DNA from: Cytophagales bacterium
GTDB taxonomy: Bacteria > Bacteroidota > Bacteroidia > Cytophagales > Cyclobacteriaceae
NCBI GenBank assembly: GCA_022360055.1
Contig: JAKSDO010000153.1
Coordinates: 1 to 64,000, forward strand
Direction: 5' to 3'
Length of the DNA stretch: 64,000 bases
The position numbers and the translations under genes were made by a program. The notes below the pieces were generated by a model. It saw only the letters and a list, made by a program, of their open reading frames with translations, did not search any database and was not told the DNA's origin. Positions 17,379 through 24,360 of this stretch are shown here, in pieces (position 1 is the first letter of the stretch; every line of letters starts with the position of its first letter).

Positions 17379-18434
17379 TTAATTTTTGCCGCTTATTATA
17401 ATTTCACTTCCCTTCATCTCGAAAGAAAAATTCAGGGCATAACCCATACCCGTCAGTATTTCTTCGAGGCTTTCGTTGGAATATTTACCGGAAAATTCAC
17501 CGGCTATCCCGGCTACATTTTTAACGGTTACGGAAACATTAAACCACCGCTGAATTTTTGACGAGATGGTCTGGATGCTCTCATTGCTAAAGACCAGAAT
17601 CCCGTCCTTCCACAGCATTTCATCCAAATTAAACTCGGATGCTTTTATCTCTTTTTCGCGGATCTCGACAGCCTCTTCTTTTACGAGTATTTTATATTGA
17701 GGATTCTTTTCGCCATGAACCGAGCTTACCTTCACCTTTCCTTCGGCCACCGAGACTTTGGCATCGGCATGCCGGTAGGCGTTGATATTGAATGAGGTCC
17801 CCAAAACCTCTGTCTGGAAATGTTCTGTCTGCACCACAAACGGGCTGGTTTCATCTCTTACCACACTAAAAAAGGCTTCTCCCTCCAACTCAATCCGCCT
17901 GTTCTTAAAGAATTCCCTGGGATATGAAATGGTGCTGTTTGAATTCAGTTTGACTTTTGATCCGTCCGGCAAAGTAATCGCAAGGTGCTGCCCGTTTTGT
18001 GTCTGTTTCTTCACGATTTCCGCTACAACCGGCGCAGGCGGATCACTATTTCTATCGGCCGTAAAATATAACAACCCCGAAAAAACTACTATGAAGCTCA
18101 GTACCGCAGCAATTTTTACCAAATGGTGGATTCCCAAGACGCGGGAGGCGCTATGGGTATCCTTACCCCCGGCGGACCGGCCGCCGGAATTGCCATTTTT
18201 TCTTTTTAGCATAAGTCGCTCATACGATGCGAAGTCCTCCTTTTCCTGCTTTGATTCCGACAATTCGACTCGCAGCACGACCTTTTTTGCCTCCTGCGCC
18301 AATCGACTCAATTCACGATCATCTCTAAGTAAATTCTCCCATTTCTCAAAGTCTTCGGCATCAGACCTGGCGGCCCAATTTCTAAAACCGGGTTCTAGTA
18401 TTAATTTGTTTATTTCTTCCTGATGCAAATCCAT
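17379..18434 (-). CDS. FecR-family anti-sigma / sigma-regulator (PUL 1)
   Basis: Single-pass inner-membrane regulator of 351 residues. The N-terminal cytoplasmic part (about 1-105) should bind the ECF sigma factor. A single membrane helix follows (about 107-128, VKIAAVLSFIVVFSGLLYFTA). The periplasmic part contains the FecR domain (TLPDGSKVKLNSNSTISYPREF...EGEAFFSV) and a C-terminal DUF4974/STN-contact domain (WFNVSVTV...FSGKYSNESLEEILTGMG). It receives the signal from the STN domain of SusC and controls sigma release. It lies 133 bases before susC but 857 bases after its sigma gene, because a nuclease element interrupts the pair. Confidence 0.93.
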   Translation of the reverse strand: MDLHQEEINKLILEPGFRNWAARSDAEDFEKWENLLRDDRELSRLAQEAKKVVLRVELSESKQEKEDFASYERLMLKRKNGNSGGRSAGGKDTHSASRVLGIHHLVKIAAVLSFIVVFSGLLYFTADRNSDPPAPVVAEIVKKQTQNGQHLAITLPDGSKVKLNSNSTISYPREFFKNRRIELEGEAFFSVVRDETSPFVVQTEHFQTEVLGTSFNINAYRHADAKVSVAEGKVKVSSVHGEKNPQYKILVKEEAVEIREKEIKASEFNLDEMLWKDGILVFSNESIQTISSKIQRWFNVSVTVKNVAGIAGEFSGKYSNESLEEILTGMGYALNFSFEMKGSEIIISGKN

Positions 18435-18541
18435 GGATTCTGCCTTTATATAATATTAGAATACAGACGGATGGTTTTGTAGCCTACTTTGTAAAAAAAA
18501 ATTGCTCTCCGTTTCTTCTGTCATTTCGAACGGCCGTTTTT

Positions 18542-18636
18542 CTGTCATTTGGAACTTGTGAGAAATCCGGTTTAACCGACATCGGATCGCCGCTAATCAG
18601 CCAGATTTCTCCGTTTCGCTGAATACGAAATGACAG
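18542..18636. repeat. large imperfect hairpin of the dispersed repeat, copy B
   Basis: The left arm (CTGTCATTTGGAACTTGTG and then AGAAATCCGG) pairs with the right arm (CCAGATTTCTCC, then CGAAATGACAG). A further partial left arm (CTGTCATTTCGAACGG) lies just upstream at 18518. This palindromic architecture is typical of REP-like intergenic elements. It belongs to the repeat copy that continues to 18707 and matches 5584-5726. Confidence 0.7.
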
Positions 18637-18675
18637 TAATGGGTGAATCGGATTGTCTGTGTGTATAAGGCAATC

Positions 18676-18775
18676 AGATCTCTCCGGACGTCGAGATGAC
18701 AGGGTGGGAGCTTGAGATAACTGAGAGGGAACTCAGTGATGACAGCGCAAGAACTCGAGATGATAAGGTGAAGGG
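18676..18775. repeat. left direct repeat flanking the GIY-YIG gene
   Basis: The first 26 bases (18676-18701, containing CTCCGGACGTCGAGATGACA) are identical to 19172-19197. The following roughly 70 bases align imperfectly with the right copy, including AACTCAG, CGAGATGATAAG and GGGAGG-like boxes. A single-copy version of the core also occurs at 5694-5721. Confidence 0.75.
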
Positions 18776-18875
18776 ATACGGTTTTACGCATGAAGAAATC
18801 AGAGCTTCTCCTTTGGCCGCTATTGCAGTTCCATTAATTTGCCGCCGGATATCCAAAATTCCGAAACGAAAAATA

Positions 18876-19172
18876 GTGAAACAGCACAATTACTTTGTCT
18901 ACATTACCACCAATCCGAAAAGGACGGTACTCTACATTGGAATGACAAATGACCTTTACGCAAGAATGCAACAGCATTTCGAAAATGCGGGGGATAAAAA
19001 ATCATTCGCGGGAAGGTATTTTTGCTACAATTTAATTTATTGGGAGAGGTTCGGCCATATTGACCATGCCATAGACAGAGAAAAGGAAATCAAAAAATGG
19101 AACAGGAAAAAGAAAGAAAAACTCATCAATAGCACTAACCCAAAGTGGAGATTTTTAAATGATGAGATATAA
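18876..19172 (+). CDS. GIY-YIG superfamily endonuclease
   Basis: Small stand-alone nuclease domain of about 98 residues. The two signature strands are clear (FVYITTN and LYIGMTN), followed by the catalytic-helix Arg (YARMQQH) and the metal-binding Glu (DREKEIKKW). I choose the GTG at 18876 because homologues normally begin KQHNYFVYI; the open frame runs back to 18696, but that part lies inside repeat DNA. The stop codon TAA ends on the first base of the right direct repeat. The gene is opposite in strand to the surrounding PUL, and it separates a sigma factor from its FecR partner, so it looks like a small selfish element. The biochemical target is unknown. Confidence 0.85.
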   Translation: MKQHNYFVYITTNPKRTVLYIGMTNDLYARMQQHFENAGDKKSFAGRYFCYNLIYWERFGHIDHAIDREKEIKKWNRKKKEKLINSTNPKWRFLNDEI

Positions 19173-19251
19173 GATCTCTCCGGACGTCGAGATGACAAGG
19201 TAGGAACTCAGCGATAACAAGGCGGGAGTTCGAGATGATAAGGGAGGAGTG
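19172..19251. repeat. right direct repeat flanking the GIY-YIG gene
   Basis: Begins at the last base of the nuclease stop codon. Its first 26 bases are identical to 18676-18701, and the remainder (AACTCAGCGATAACAAGG, then CGAGATGATAAGGGAGGAG) is a diverged copy of the left repeat. Together the two repeats bracket about 470 bases containing only the nuclease. Confidence 0.75.
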
Positions 19252-19290
19252 CCGGGTGGTATGAACCTCGGGGCGACGCCCGGATAAAAA

Positions 19291-19938
19291 TCAAGAAATC
19301 TTTTTGCGCAGATTTCTAATGGCCTTTGAGGAAAGTTTTCTCACACTCACATTGGATATGCCCATTTTCAATGAAATCTCCTGGTAAGGCAACCCTTCGA
19401 TGAACCGAAGATGCAGCACTTCTTTTTGCCTTTCGGGAAGTTCGTCAACCGCATTTTTCAGGGACCTCTCCCGCTCGTGAGCATCCTGGTTTACGATAAA
19501 TCTTTGCTCAAAGAAATCCTCGTACTTCGGATATTCAAACCTAATCCCCTCCAAAAGCTTTTGACCCTTTTCCCTTTCTTTTAAAACCTTAAATATCCTC
19601 CGTCTGAACGAAACAATTAAATAATATTTGACGGATTCCACATCGGAGAGGGTGTCCTTTTTTGACCAGAGGTAAAGGAACAAATCATGGATGCAGTCCT
19701 CCACCAGACCCGGATCCTCCATTACGGATGCGCCGTATCGGGTAAGTATATTATTGTACTTTAAAAACAGCTCCCTGAAAGCACCTTCACTCCCCATTTT
19801 AATCTTAAACCACAACTTTTGGTCATTGAGCTTTTCCTCCTTCTTCGATGCGGTTTCGTTGAGCCCGATAATATGCTTAACGTTCCTGCCGGATTCCCGG
19901 TGCAACCTGGGAGCGCTATATTTTTTCTCTTCGGGCAT
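19291..19938 (-). CDS. ECF RNA polymerase sigma factor (PUL 1)
   Basis: Sigma-70 family, extracytoplasmic-function type. Region 2 (about residues 40-105, AFRELFLKYNNILTRYG...HDLFLYLWSKKD) and region 4 (about 150-205, LPERQKEVLHLRFIEGLPYQEISLKMGISNVSVRKLSSKAIRNLRK) are both complete. I use the ATG at 19938 (MPEEKKYS); an ATG at 19977 would add 13 hydrophobic residues that look unlike a sigma N-terminus. It should be held by the FecR protein and, when released, transcribe susCD and the GH genes. The insertion downstream probably uncouples it from fecR in transcription. Confidence 0.9.
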   Translation of the reverse strand: MPEEKKYSAPRLHRESGRNVKHIIGLNETASKKEEKLNDQKLWFKIKMGSEGAFRELFLKYNNILTRYGASVMEDPGLVEDCIHDLFLYLWSKKDTLSDVESVKYYLIVSFRRRIFKVLKEREKGQKLLEGIRFEYPKYEDFFEQRFIVNQDAHERERSLKNAVDELPERQKEVLHLRFIEGLPYQEISLKMGISNVSVRKLSSKAIRNLRKKIS

Positions 19939-19977
19939 TGAAATAATTGGTGGGAACAAATGTAACAATAATACCAT

Positions 19978-20404
19978 AAACCGGAAAGGCGGAGTGCCTT
20001 CATAAACGGACGGAAGAAAAAAACTCTGAGGATAAGGTGTCGCTTCCCTACCGGACCGGTAAATTCACTTCACGGTAATTTCAATTCAATCTCGCCGGCA
20101 AGGAGACCGAAGCGGACGGAACGCCAAAGCAAGTCCTGACCGTGAAGGCGGGTATGTGTTTGTGACCAAAAGGCCGGCCAGCGCACTAAGCCTCCTGATC
20201 CGCGCTGATTTTGGAAATGCCCAACCGCGCGTTGTTCGGATGAAAGTAATTTTATCCGGCGCCTCACACCGGTCGACAGGAATGCCAAATCATGGTGCGC
20301 CCATTGTAATTCATAAAAAACTTAAATGTAATCGCCCTTTATCCATTGTCAATCGGAATGAGCGCGCCACGATATTCAGACCGGCATCAAAATATATTTA
20401 CGGC
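19978..20404. other. intergenic stretch between lsrF-like gene and sigma factor
   Basis: About 430 bases with no convincing gene. One plus-strand run of 28 codons (about 20075-20161) has protein-like composition but no start codon or family match. No clear terminator for the lsrF operon was found, although the region is moderately GC-rich with short inverted repeats. Confidence 0.4.
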
Positions 20405-21280
20405 TTATTGTCCCTTCAAATCCTCGAATTTTTCAAAGGCCTGTGGGGGCGTGAGACCGTCGTGCACCACACCGCTGACCGCCTGAATCATTGCAACGGG
20501 ATCATCGGACTGGAAAACGTTCCTGCCCATATCGACTCCTGCGGCTCCTTCATTTACCGCATTATACGCCAGTTCCAGGGCCTCCGATTCGGGCAATTTC
20601 TTCCCTCCTGCTATGACGATCGGAACAGGACAGGAAGCCACAACATTGCTGAATCCTTCGCAGTAATAGGTCTTAACAATGTTTGCCCCGTTTTCGGCGC
20701 AGACCCGCGAAGCAAGACTAAAATACCTTGCGTCTCTGGCCATGTCTTTGCCGACCGCCGTAACCCCCATGACCGGGATACCATATTTCTGTCCGAGATC
20801 TGCGGTGTGCACAAGGTTTGCTACGGTTTTCGCTTCCATCTTGGGATCGCCTATCGCCAGCATGATGGCCATGGCACTGGCATTCAATTTGACCGCATCC
20901 TGAACATCGATGACAACATTATCGTTCATATCCGTGAGGATGGTGGTGCCGGCGTCCGATCGCAAACAAACCGGTTTGTTATAGGTCGGAGGCACCGAAG
21001 CCCTGATTATTCCTCTTGTGGCCATGAGGCAATCGGCATGTTCCGCCAGAGGAAGTATGTTTAAGTCGATCCGCTCCAATCCCGAAGTGGGCCCCATCAG
21101 GAAACCGTGATCGAAGGCGAGCATTACCGTTTTACCGGACGCTTTCCTGAAAATTCTTGAAAGACGATCCTTTAATCCCCAATCGAGGTGGTCGCATCCT
21201 TTTAAATAAAAGCTCTGACCGGCTACTTCTTTATCCAGGCCAAAGTCGGAGCCTTCTCTTAAATCATCTAAATCTGCCAT
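20405..21280 (-). CDS. lsrF: LsrF-type aldolase/thiolase
   Basis: Very close to E. coli LsrF, the class I aldolase-fold enzyme that transfers acetyl from phosphorylated 3-hydroxy-pentane-2,4-dione to CoA, giving DHAP and acetyl-CoA in autoinducer-2 degradation. I place the start at the internal ATG (MADLDDLREGSDFG), matching the LsrF N-terminus; an ATG at 21337 adds 19 residues overlapping dhaL. From this start the Schiff-base lysine of the VKTYYCEGF motif is Lys203, the number I recall for E. coli. Other matched blocks are VMLAFDHGF, GPTSGLERIDLNI, AVGKDMARDARYFSLASR, VPIVIAGGKKLPE and GVDMGRNVFQS. It is the last gene of the cupin-VOC-dhaK-dhaL-lsrF operon, 11 bases after dhaL. No Lsr transporter, LsrK, LsrR or LsrG is in the window, so the true substrate may differ from AI-2. 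Confidence 0.88.
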   Translation of the reverse strand: MADLDDLREGSDFGLDKEVAGQSFYLKGCDHLDWGLKDRLSRIFRKASGKTVMLAFDHGFLMGPTSGLERIDLNILPLAEHADCLMATRGIIRASVPPTYNKPVCLRSDAGTTILTDMNDNVVIDVQDAVKLNASAMAIMLAIGDPKMEAKTVANLVHTADLGQKYGIPVMGVTAVGKDMARDARYFSLASRVCAENGANIVKTYYCEGFSNVVASCPVPIVIAGGKKLPESEALELAYNAVNEGAAGVDMGRNVFQSDDPVAMIQAVSGVVHDGLTPPQAFEKFEDLKGQ

Positions 21281-21291
21281 AAAATTAAGTC

Positions 21292-21915
21292 TTAAAAATT
21301 CTTTTGTAATACATTTGAAAACGCATTGAACATGCACGCCCAGGAATGAGCCCCCGGGTCCGCACTTCCAATACTTCTATCTCCTAAATTTCTCGCCCGA
21401 CCAAAGGATGCTTTCATATTACGGGTGCTCTCGGCGCCCCGGTTTGCCGCAAAAGCCGCTTGTTTGAAAAGTTCGCTCAGATCGTTCGAATTTCCCTGAA
21501 GTGCCTCGACGGCCGGGACCAGTGCGTCCATCAATGTTTTGTCGCCGGGTTCGGCCCTGGTATTTTTCTTTACACTTTCCAGTCCGCCTCCAAACATGAT
21601 CTTCACATGATCCGAAGGAAGTTCATCTCCTTCGGCCTGCCCGCTCATGCCCAGGAAAAACGCACCTATCAGGGTACTTGTGGAACCGCACGACCTGCTC
21701 ATGGCGGCCATCGCCATATTGCCGAGCATGGTTTTAAATTCACCTGCATCCTGTGCCGATTCATTTATCGCAGTCAGTGCTTCTACCATCGCAGTGCCAT
21801 GATCTCCGTCGCCGCAAACAGCGTCCATCGCTGAAAATTCATCCGCCCTTGCGCTGACATCTGCCAGCGCCTGGCGGATCATGGATTTGAATGTGTCGAT
21901 TCCCAGCTTTTCCAC
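21292..21915 (-). CDS. dhaL: dihydroxyacetone kinase subunit L-type protein
   Basis: A 207-residue DhaL: the nucleotide-binding, all-helical subunit that phosphorylates the sugar held covalently by DhaK. The Mg/ADP-binding acidic cluster is present (Asp31, Asp36 and Asp38 in MDAVCGDGDHGTAM), along with the helix-capping SCGSTSTLIGAFFLG and the C-terminal ANRGAESTRNMKASFGRARNLGDRSIGSADPGA signature region. It starts 3 bases after the dhaK stop, so translation is probably coupled. Separate K and L subunits are often recharged by a DhaM phosphotransferase protein. No dhaM is nearby, so the phosphate donor is an open question. Confidence 0.9.
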   Translation of the reverse strand: MEKLGIDTFKSMIRQALADVSARADEFSAMDAVCGDGDHGTAMVEALTAINESAQDAGEFKTMLGNMAMAAMSRSCGSTSTLIGAFFLGMSGQAEGDELPSDHVKIMFGGGLESVKKNTRAEPGDKTLMDALVPAVEALQGNSNDLSELFKQAAFAANRGAESTRNMKASFGRARNLGDRSIGSADPGAHSWACMFNAFSNVLQKNF

Positions 21916-21918
21916 CTT

Positions 21919-22932
21919 CTAGTCGGTTACGGTCCAGTAAGGCGCATCCGATTTGCGATGCTTCAAATACGAGATATGGTCCTCATCTAACTTGCCAAGG
22001 ATCATCTGGAAGCCAGCCTGCTCCTGGACCGTCAGCATTTCCGTTATTTTTCCATCAACCACGTTGACCCCGGCATCTTTGAGGATCAGCGCAGCCTTTC
22101 TGTAGACAATACTCATTTCCATGTGTGTGGTAGCGCCGACTCCGTTTATATAAAGAAGTACCTGATCGCCTTCGGACAATTGAAGCTTTTGCCGGAGAGG
22201 CCCGATCATTTTCCGGGCTGTTTCATCGGCCGAAAGCAATGGCGATCTTCCGCCTCCGCCTTCTCCGTGCTGCCCCATGCCGATCTCCATTTCACCGTTT
22301 GGCAACTCGGCAATGGTGACGCCGTTTTGAGGGTGCGTGCAGGATTTCATGGCTACGGCCAACGTTGCCATCTGCCGGTTGAACCGTGCGCCTATTTCGT
22401 AAACTTCTTCAAGAGATTTACCTTCTTCTGCCGCGGCGCCAACAATCTTGTATAACGGAATACAACCTGCCAGTCCCCTTCGGTCCTCATCGGGCGTATC
22501 GATCCCCGCACTGATATCTTCATGAGTTAACAGCATCTTTACGTTGATGTTCTGCTGCTCAGCCAGTTGAAGCGCCATGTTGGCGCTCATGACGTCGCCG
22601 GCATGATTCAGAACCACCAACAGAATACCGGCGGGCCGGTTGAATTTATTAAGCGCTTCCAATAACCTCGGAGCGCCCGGAGCGGCAAAGATATCGCCAA
22701 CCACCGAACAGTCGAGCATACCTTCTCCGACAAAGCCGGATAAGGCAGGTTCGTGCCCCGCGCCTCCCAGCGTGACAATAGCCACTTTATCTTCCGCTTT
22801 TGGCTTTGCCCGTACGACAATGTTTTCTCCGTCAAGTTTCACCTTGTCGCAATAAGCCATTACATAACCTTCGAGCAATTCGGAAGTAAGGTCTTCCGGT
22901 TTGTTTATCCACTTATATATTTTTTGTTCCAT
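21919..22932 (-). CDS. dhaK: dihydroxyacetone kinase subunit K-type protein
   Basis: A 337-residue DhaK that binds a short ketose through a hemiaminal on histidine. Equivalents of the E. coli active-site residues are His60 (TLGGAGHEPAL), Asp113 (VLNHAGDVMSANMA) and the covalent His222 (IGMGQHGEGGGG). The substrate-loop motif reads LNHAGD where classical DHA kinases have KNYTGD. This suggests a ketose other than dihydroxyacetone, as in erythrulose-type kinases. It is third in a five-gene operon, between the VOC gene and dhaL, with gaps of 4 and 3 bases. Confidence 0.88.
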   Translation of the reverse strand: MEQKIYKWINKPEDLTSELLEGYVMAYCDKVKLDGENIVVRAKPKAEDKVAIVTLGGAGHEPALSGFVGEGMLDCSVVGDIFAAPGAPRLLEALNKFNRPAGILLVVLNHAGDVMSANMALQLAEQQNINVKMLLTHEDISAGIDTPDEDRRGLAGCIPLYKIVGAAAEEGKSLEEVYEIGARFNRQMATLAVAMKSCTHPQNGVTIAELPNGEMEIGMGQHGEGGGGRSPLLSADETARKMIGPLRQKLQLSEGDQVLLYINGVGATTHMEMSIVYRKAALILKDAGVNVVDGKITEMLTVQEQAGFQMILGKLDEDHISYLKHRKSDAPYWTVTD

Positions 22933-22936
22933 GATT

Positions 22937-23260
22937 TCAGTGCTTATATTCCATTAATTCAATTGGCGCTCCCTCTTCCAACACAAACGCAACGGTAAGG
23001 TCCGGATTGGGCTGGAAAGGCTCGAGAACGATTTCCGCTGCATTTTTAAGCTCGGCATTCAGATCTTCGACCTCGTAGGCTATGTGCGCCGTTGTTTTCA
23101 GTATTTCCGGCATTTCCGATCCGTCTTCAAACCTGAGCCATTCGATCCTGTTGGGACTTTCGTTAAAATCCGTCACAAACAGTTTCGCATCTTCCATGTG
23201 GATCTCATCGGGCATCACCTTCTCCGTCGGTATGCCAATATGATTTAGTTTTCTCATCAT
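22937..23260 (-). CDS. VOC/glyoxalase-fold small protein
   Basis: A 107-residue cytoplasmic protein with the vicinal-oxygen-chelate pattern. It starts NHIGIP (candidate metal ligand His7), carries a central TTAHIAYEV strand (candidate ligand His) and ends PIELMEY (candidate Glu ligand). VOC proteins act as isomerases, epimerases, lyases or dioxygenases on dicarbonyl or alpha-hydroxy compounds. Between an isomerase-like cupin and an LsrF/DhaKL set, an isomerase or epimerase role is the natural guess, possibly the step done by LsrG in the Lsr pathway. That role is inference only. Confidence 0.7.
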   Translation of the reverse strand: MMRKLNHIGIPTEKVMPDEIHMEDAKLFVTDFNESPNRIEWLRFEDGSEMPEILKTTAHIAYEVEDLNAELKNAAEIVLEPFQPNPDLTVAFVLEEGAPIELMEYKH

Positions 23261-23268
23261 GTTATCGG

Positions 23269-24000
23269 TTAATTGTTTCCTAAAACGTCCGTAAATGCAA
23301 CCTTTGGATTTGTAAATCGCAGACCTTGGCCATCATGATAGTTTGCGTACTCCGTCACAATGCACCCCTCCGGTCCTCCCATCATAAAATGTGATGCTTC
23401 GGCGCGGTTCAAGGATGCGATATTTCCTCGTTCGGTCTTTACATACCTGGTAACGGTAATGTTTCCGTCCTGGCTGGCCGGAAGTTGCGGGCCGCTTTCG
23501 TCCATACCTTCTTCTCCAAAATTGTAGGCCACCCCATGTCTGACATGCCAGCTTTCCATCTTTGGAGGAAATTCGGTTTTCATGTGCCGGTGCTCGGCAA
23601 TCATCTGACCCGGCAGAAGGAAAATCTCATGTCCGAAATAACCTCCTTCCGGATCGTTGATCCAGAAAACACCGGCCATCCCCACGTTGACAAAATCGCC
23701 CAGACCAAAGTCCGTAATAAACATGTGATCGAGCAACCACTGGTCCACCGGATAATTGTAGTACTCGAACATCTCTTTATAAGCAGCTAATGTTTTCTCG
23801 GCACTCAGCTTTCCGTCTACGTAAAAATCTTCATTCGTATACTTCTTCATCTTTTTAGTTGTATTTATTTCATTTGAACTCCGCATTTCCCCGGAATCAT
23901 CTTTTTTATCACAATCACAGGAATAAATCAATGCGCTTACCGAGACCCCCGCAGCAACCTTGGCTGAAGAAGTGATAAATTTTCTACGTGTCGCTTCCAT
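23269..24000 (-). CDS. cupin sugar isomerase-like protein (D-lyxose isomerase type) with exported leader
   Basis: First gene of the operon, 243 residues. From residue 51 (MKKYTNEDFY) it resembles the D-lyxose isomerase-like cupin group, with a likely metal site of His137, His139 and Glu149 (LLPGQMIAEHRH...PPKMESWHVRHG) and a further His in EASHFMMGG. Ahead of this is an unusual leader: RRKF followed by a hydrophobic stretch and the lipobox-like ALIYSC (Cys28), as in Tat-exported lipoproteins, then a polar linker. Starting at the ATG at 23850 instead would give a plain cytosolic enzyme. The two readings place the first step on opposite sides of the membrane. The likely reaction is aldose-ketose isomerisation. 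Confidence 0.7.
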   Translation of the reverse strand: MEATRRKFITSSAKVAAGVSVSALIYSCDCDKKDDSGEMRSSNEINTTKKMKKYTNEDFYVDGKLSAEKTLAAYKEMFEYYNYPVDQWLLDHMFITDFGLGDFVNVGMAGVFWINDPEGGYFGHEIFLLPGQMIAEHRHMKTEFPPKMESWHVRHGVAYNFGEEGMDESGPQLPASQDGNITVTRYVKTERGNIASLNRAEASHFMMGGPEGCIVTEYANYHDGQGLRFTNPKVAFTDVLGNN

Positions 24001-24080
24001 GTTTTGTTAAAATATTTAGTGTTAAGTGTAATTTAGGCTTCGTGTTTCGAGATCATCCATGTCTGAACTAAAAATTAAAA

Positions 24081-24094
24081 TGAGATCGGTCTCA
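24081..24094. promoter_or_regulatory. short inverted repeat in operon leader
   Basis: TGAGATCGGTCTCA has 5-base arms (TGAGA/TCTCA) around 4 bases. It lies about 80 bases upstream of the cupin gene start, in the divergent control region. It may be an additional regulator site or chance. Confidence 0.3.
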
Positions 24095-24135
24095 ATCAAA
24101 AATTATGTTTGCAAGATTACCGGATCATTATTTAG

Positions 24136-24154
24136 TTTCATATTTAAAATGAAA
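24136..24154. promoter_or_regulatory. candidate IclR operator (distal)
   Basis: TTTCAT and ATGAAA face each other across a 7-base AT-only spacer, in the divergent region between the operon and iclR. The same half-sites form the perfect palindrome at the iclR start, so both may bind the same regulator and place the catabolic operon under its control. Confidence 0.5.
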
Positions 24155-24342
24155 TACCATATTTGGAACTTTTATCAAAAGTAAAAAAGAAAATGGTAAA
24201 GCAAAAATTTTGACAAGAAATATTATTAAAATTGAGTAAACCGTTTTATATATGAATAAAGGGTATATATAGCCCTGGAAAAAGGAAAAAAAAGTTGGAT
24301 GCTAAATAAAAATACATCATATTTGATTAATATATAAATTAA

Positions 24343-24360
24343 TGTTTCATATATGAAACA
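24343..24360. promoter_or_regulatory. perfect 18-bp palindrome over the iclR start codon
   Basis: TGTTTCATATATGAAACA is exactly self-complementary and contains the iclR ATG (24353-24355). IclR-family operators are typically GTTTC/GAAAC-type inverted repeats, so this is a strong candidate for autoregulation that would block the regulator's own translation-start region. Confidence 0.65.

Noticed and set aside
18696-18875. Longer version of the GIY-YIG protein starting at ATG 18696
   Set aside because: The extra 60 residues are encoded by repeat DNA and resemble no GIY-YIG N-terminus. The domain begins cleanly at the GTG at 18876.
20075-20161. Plus-strand run reading GKETEADGTPKQVLTVKAG as a gene remnant
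   Set aside because: Only 28 codons, bounded by stops, with no start codon and no family I can name with confidence.
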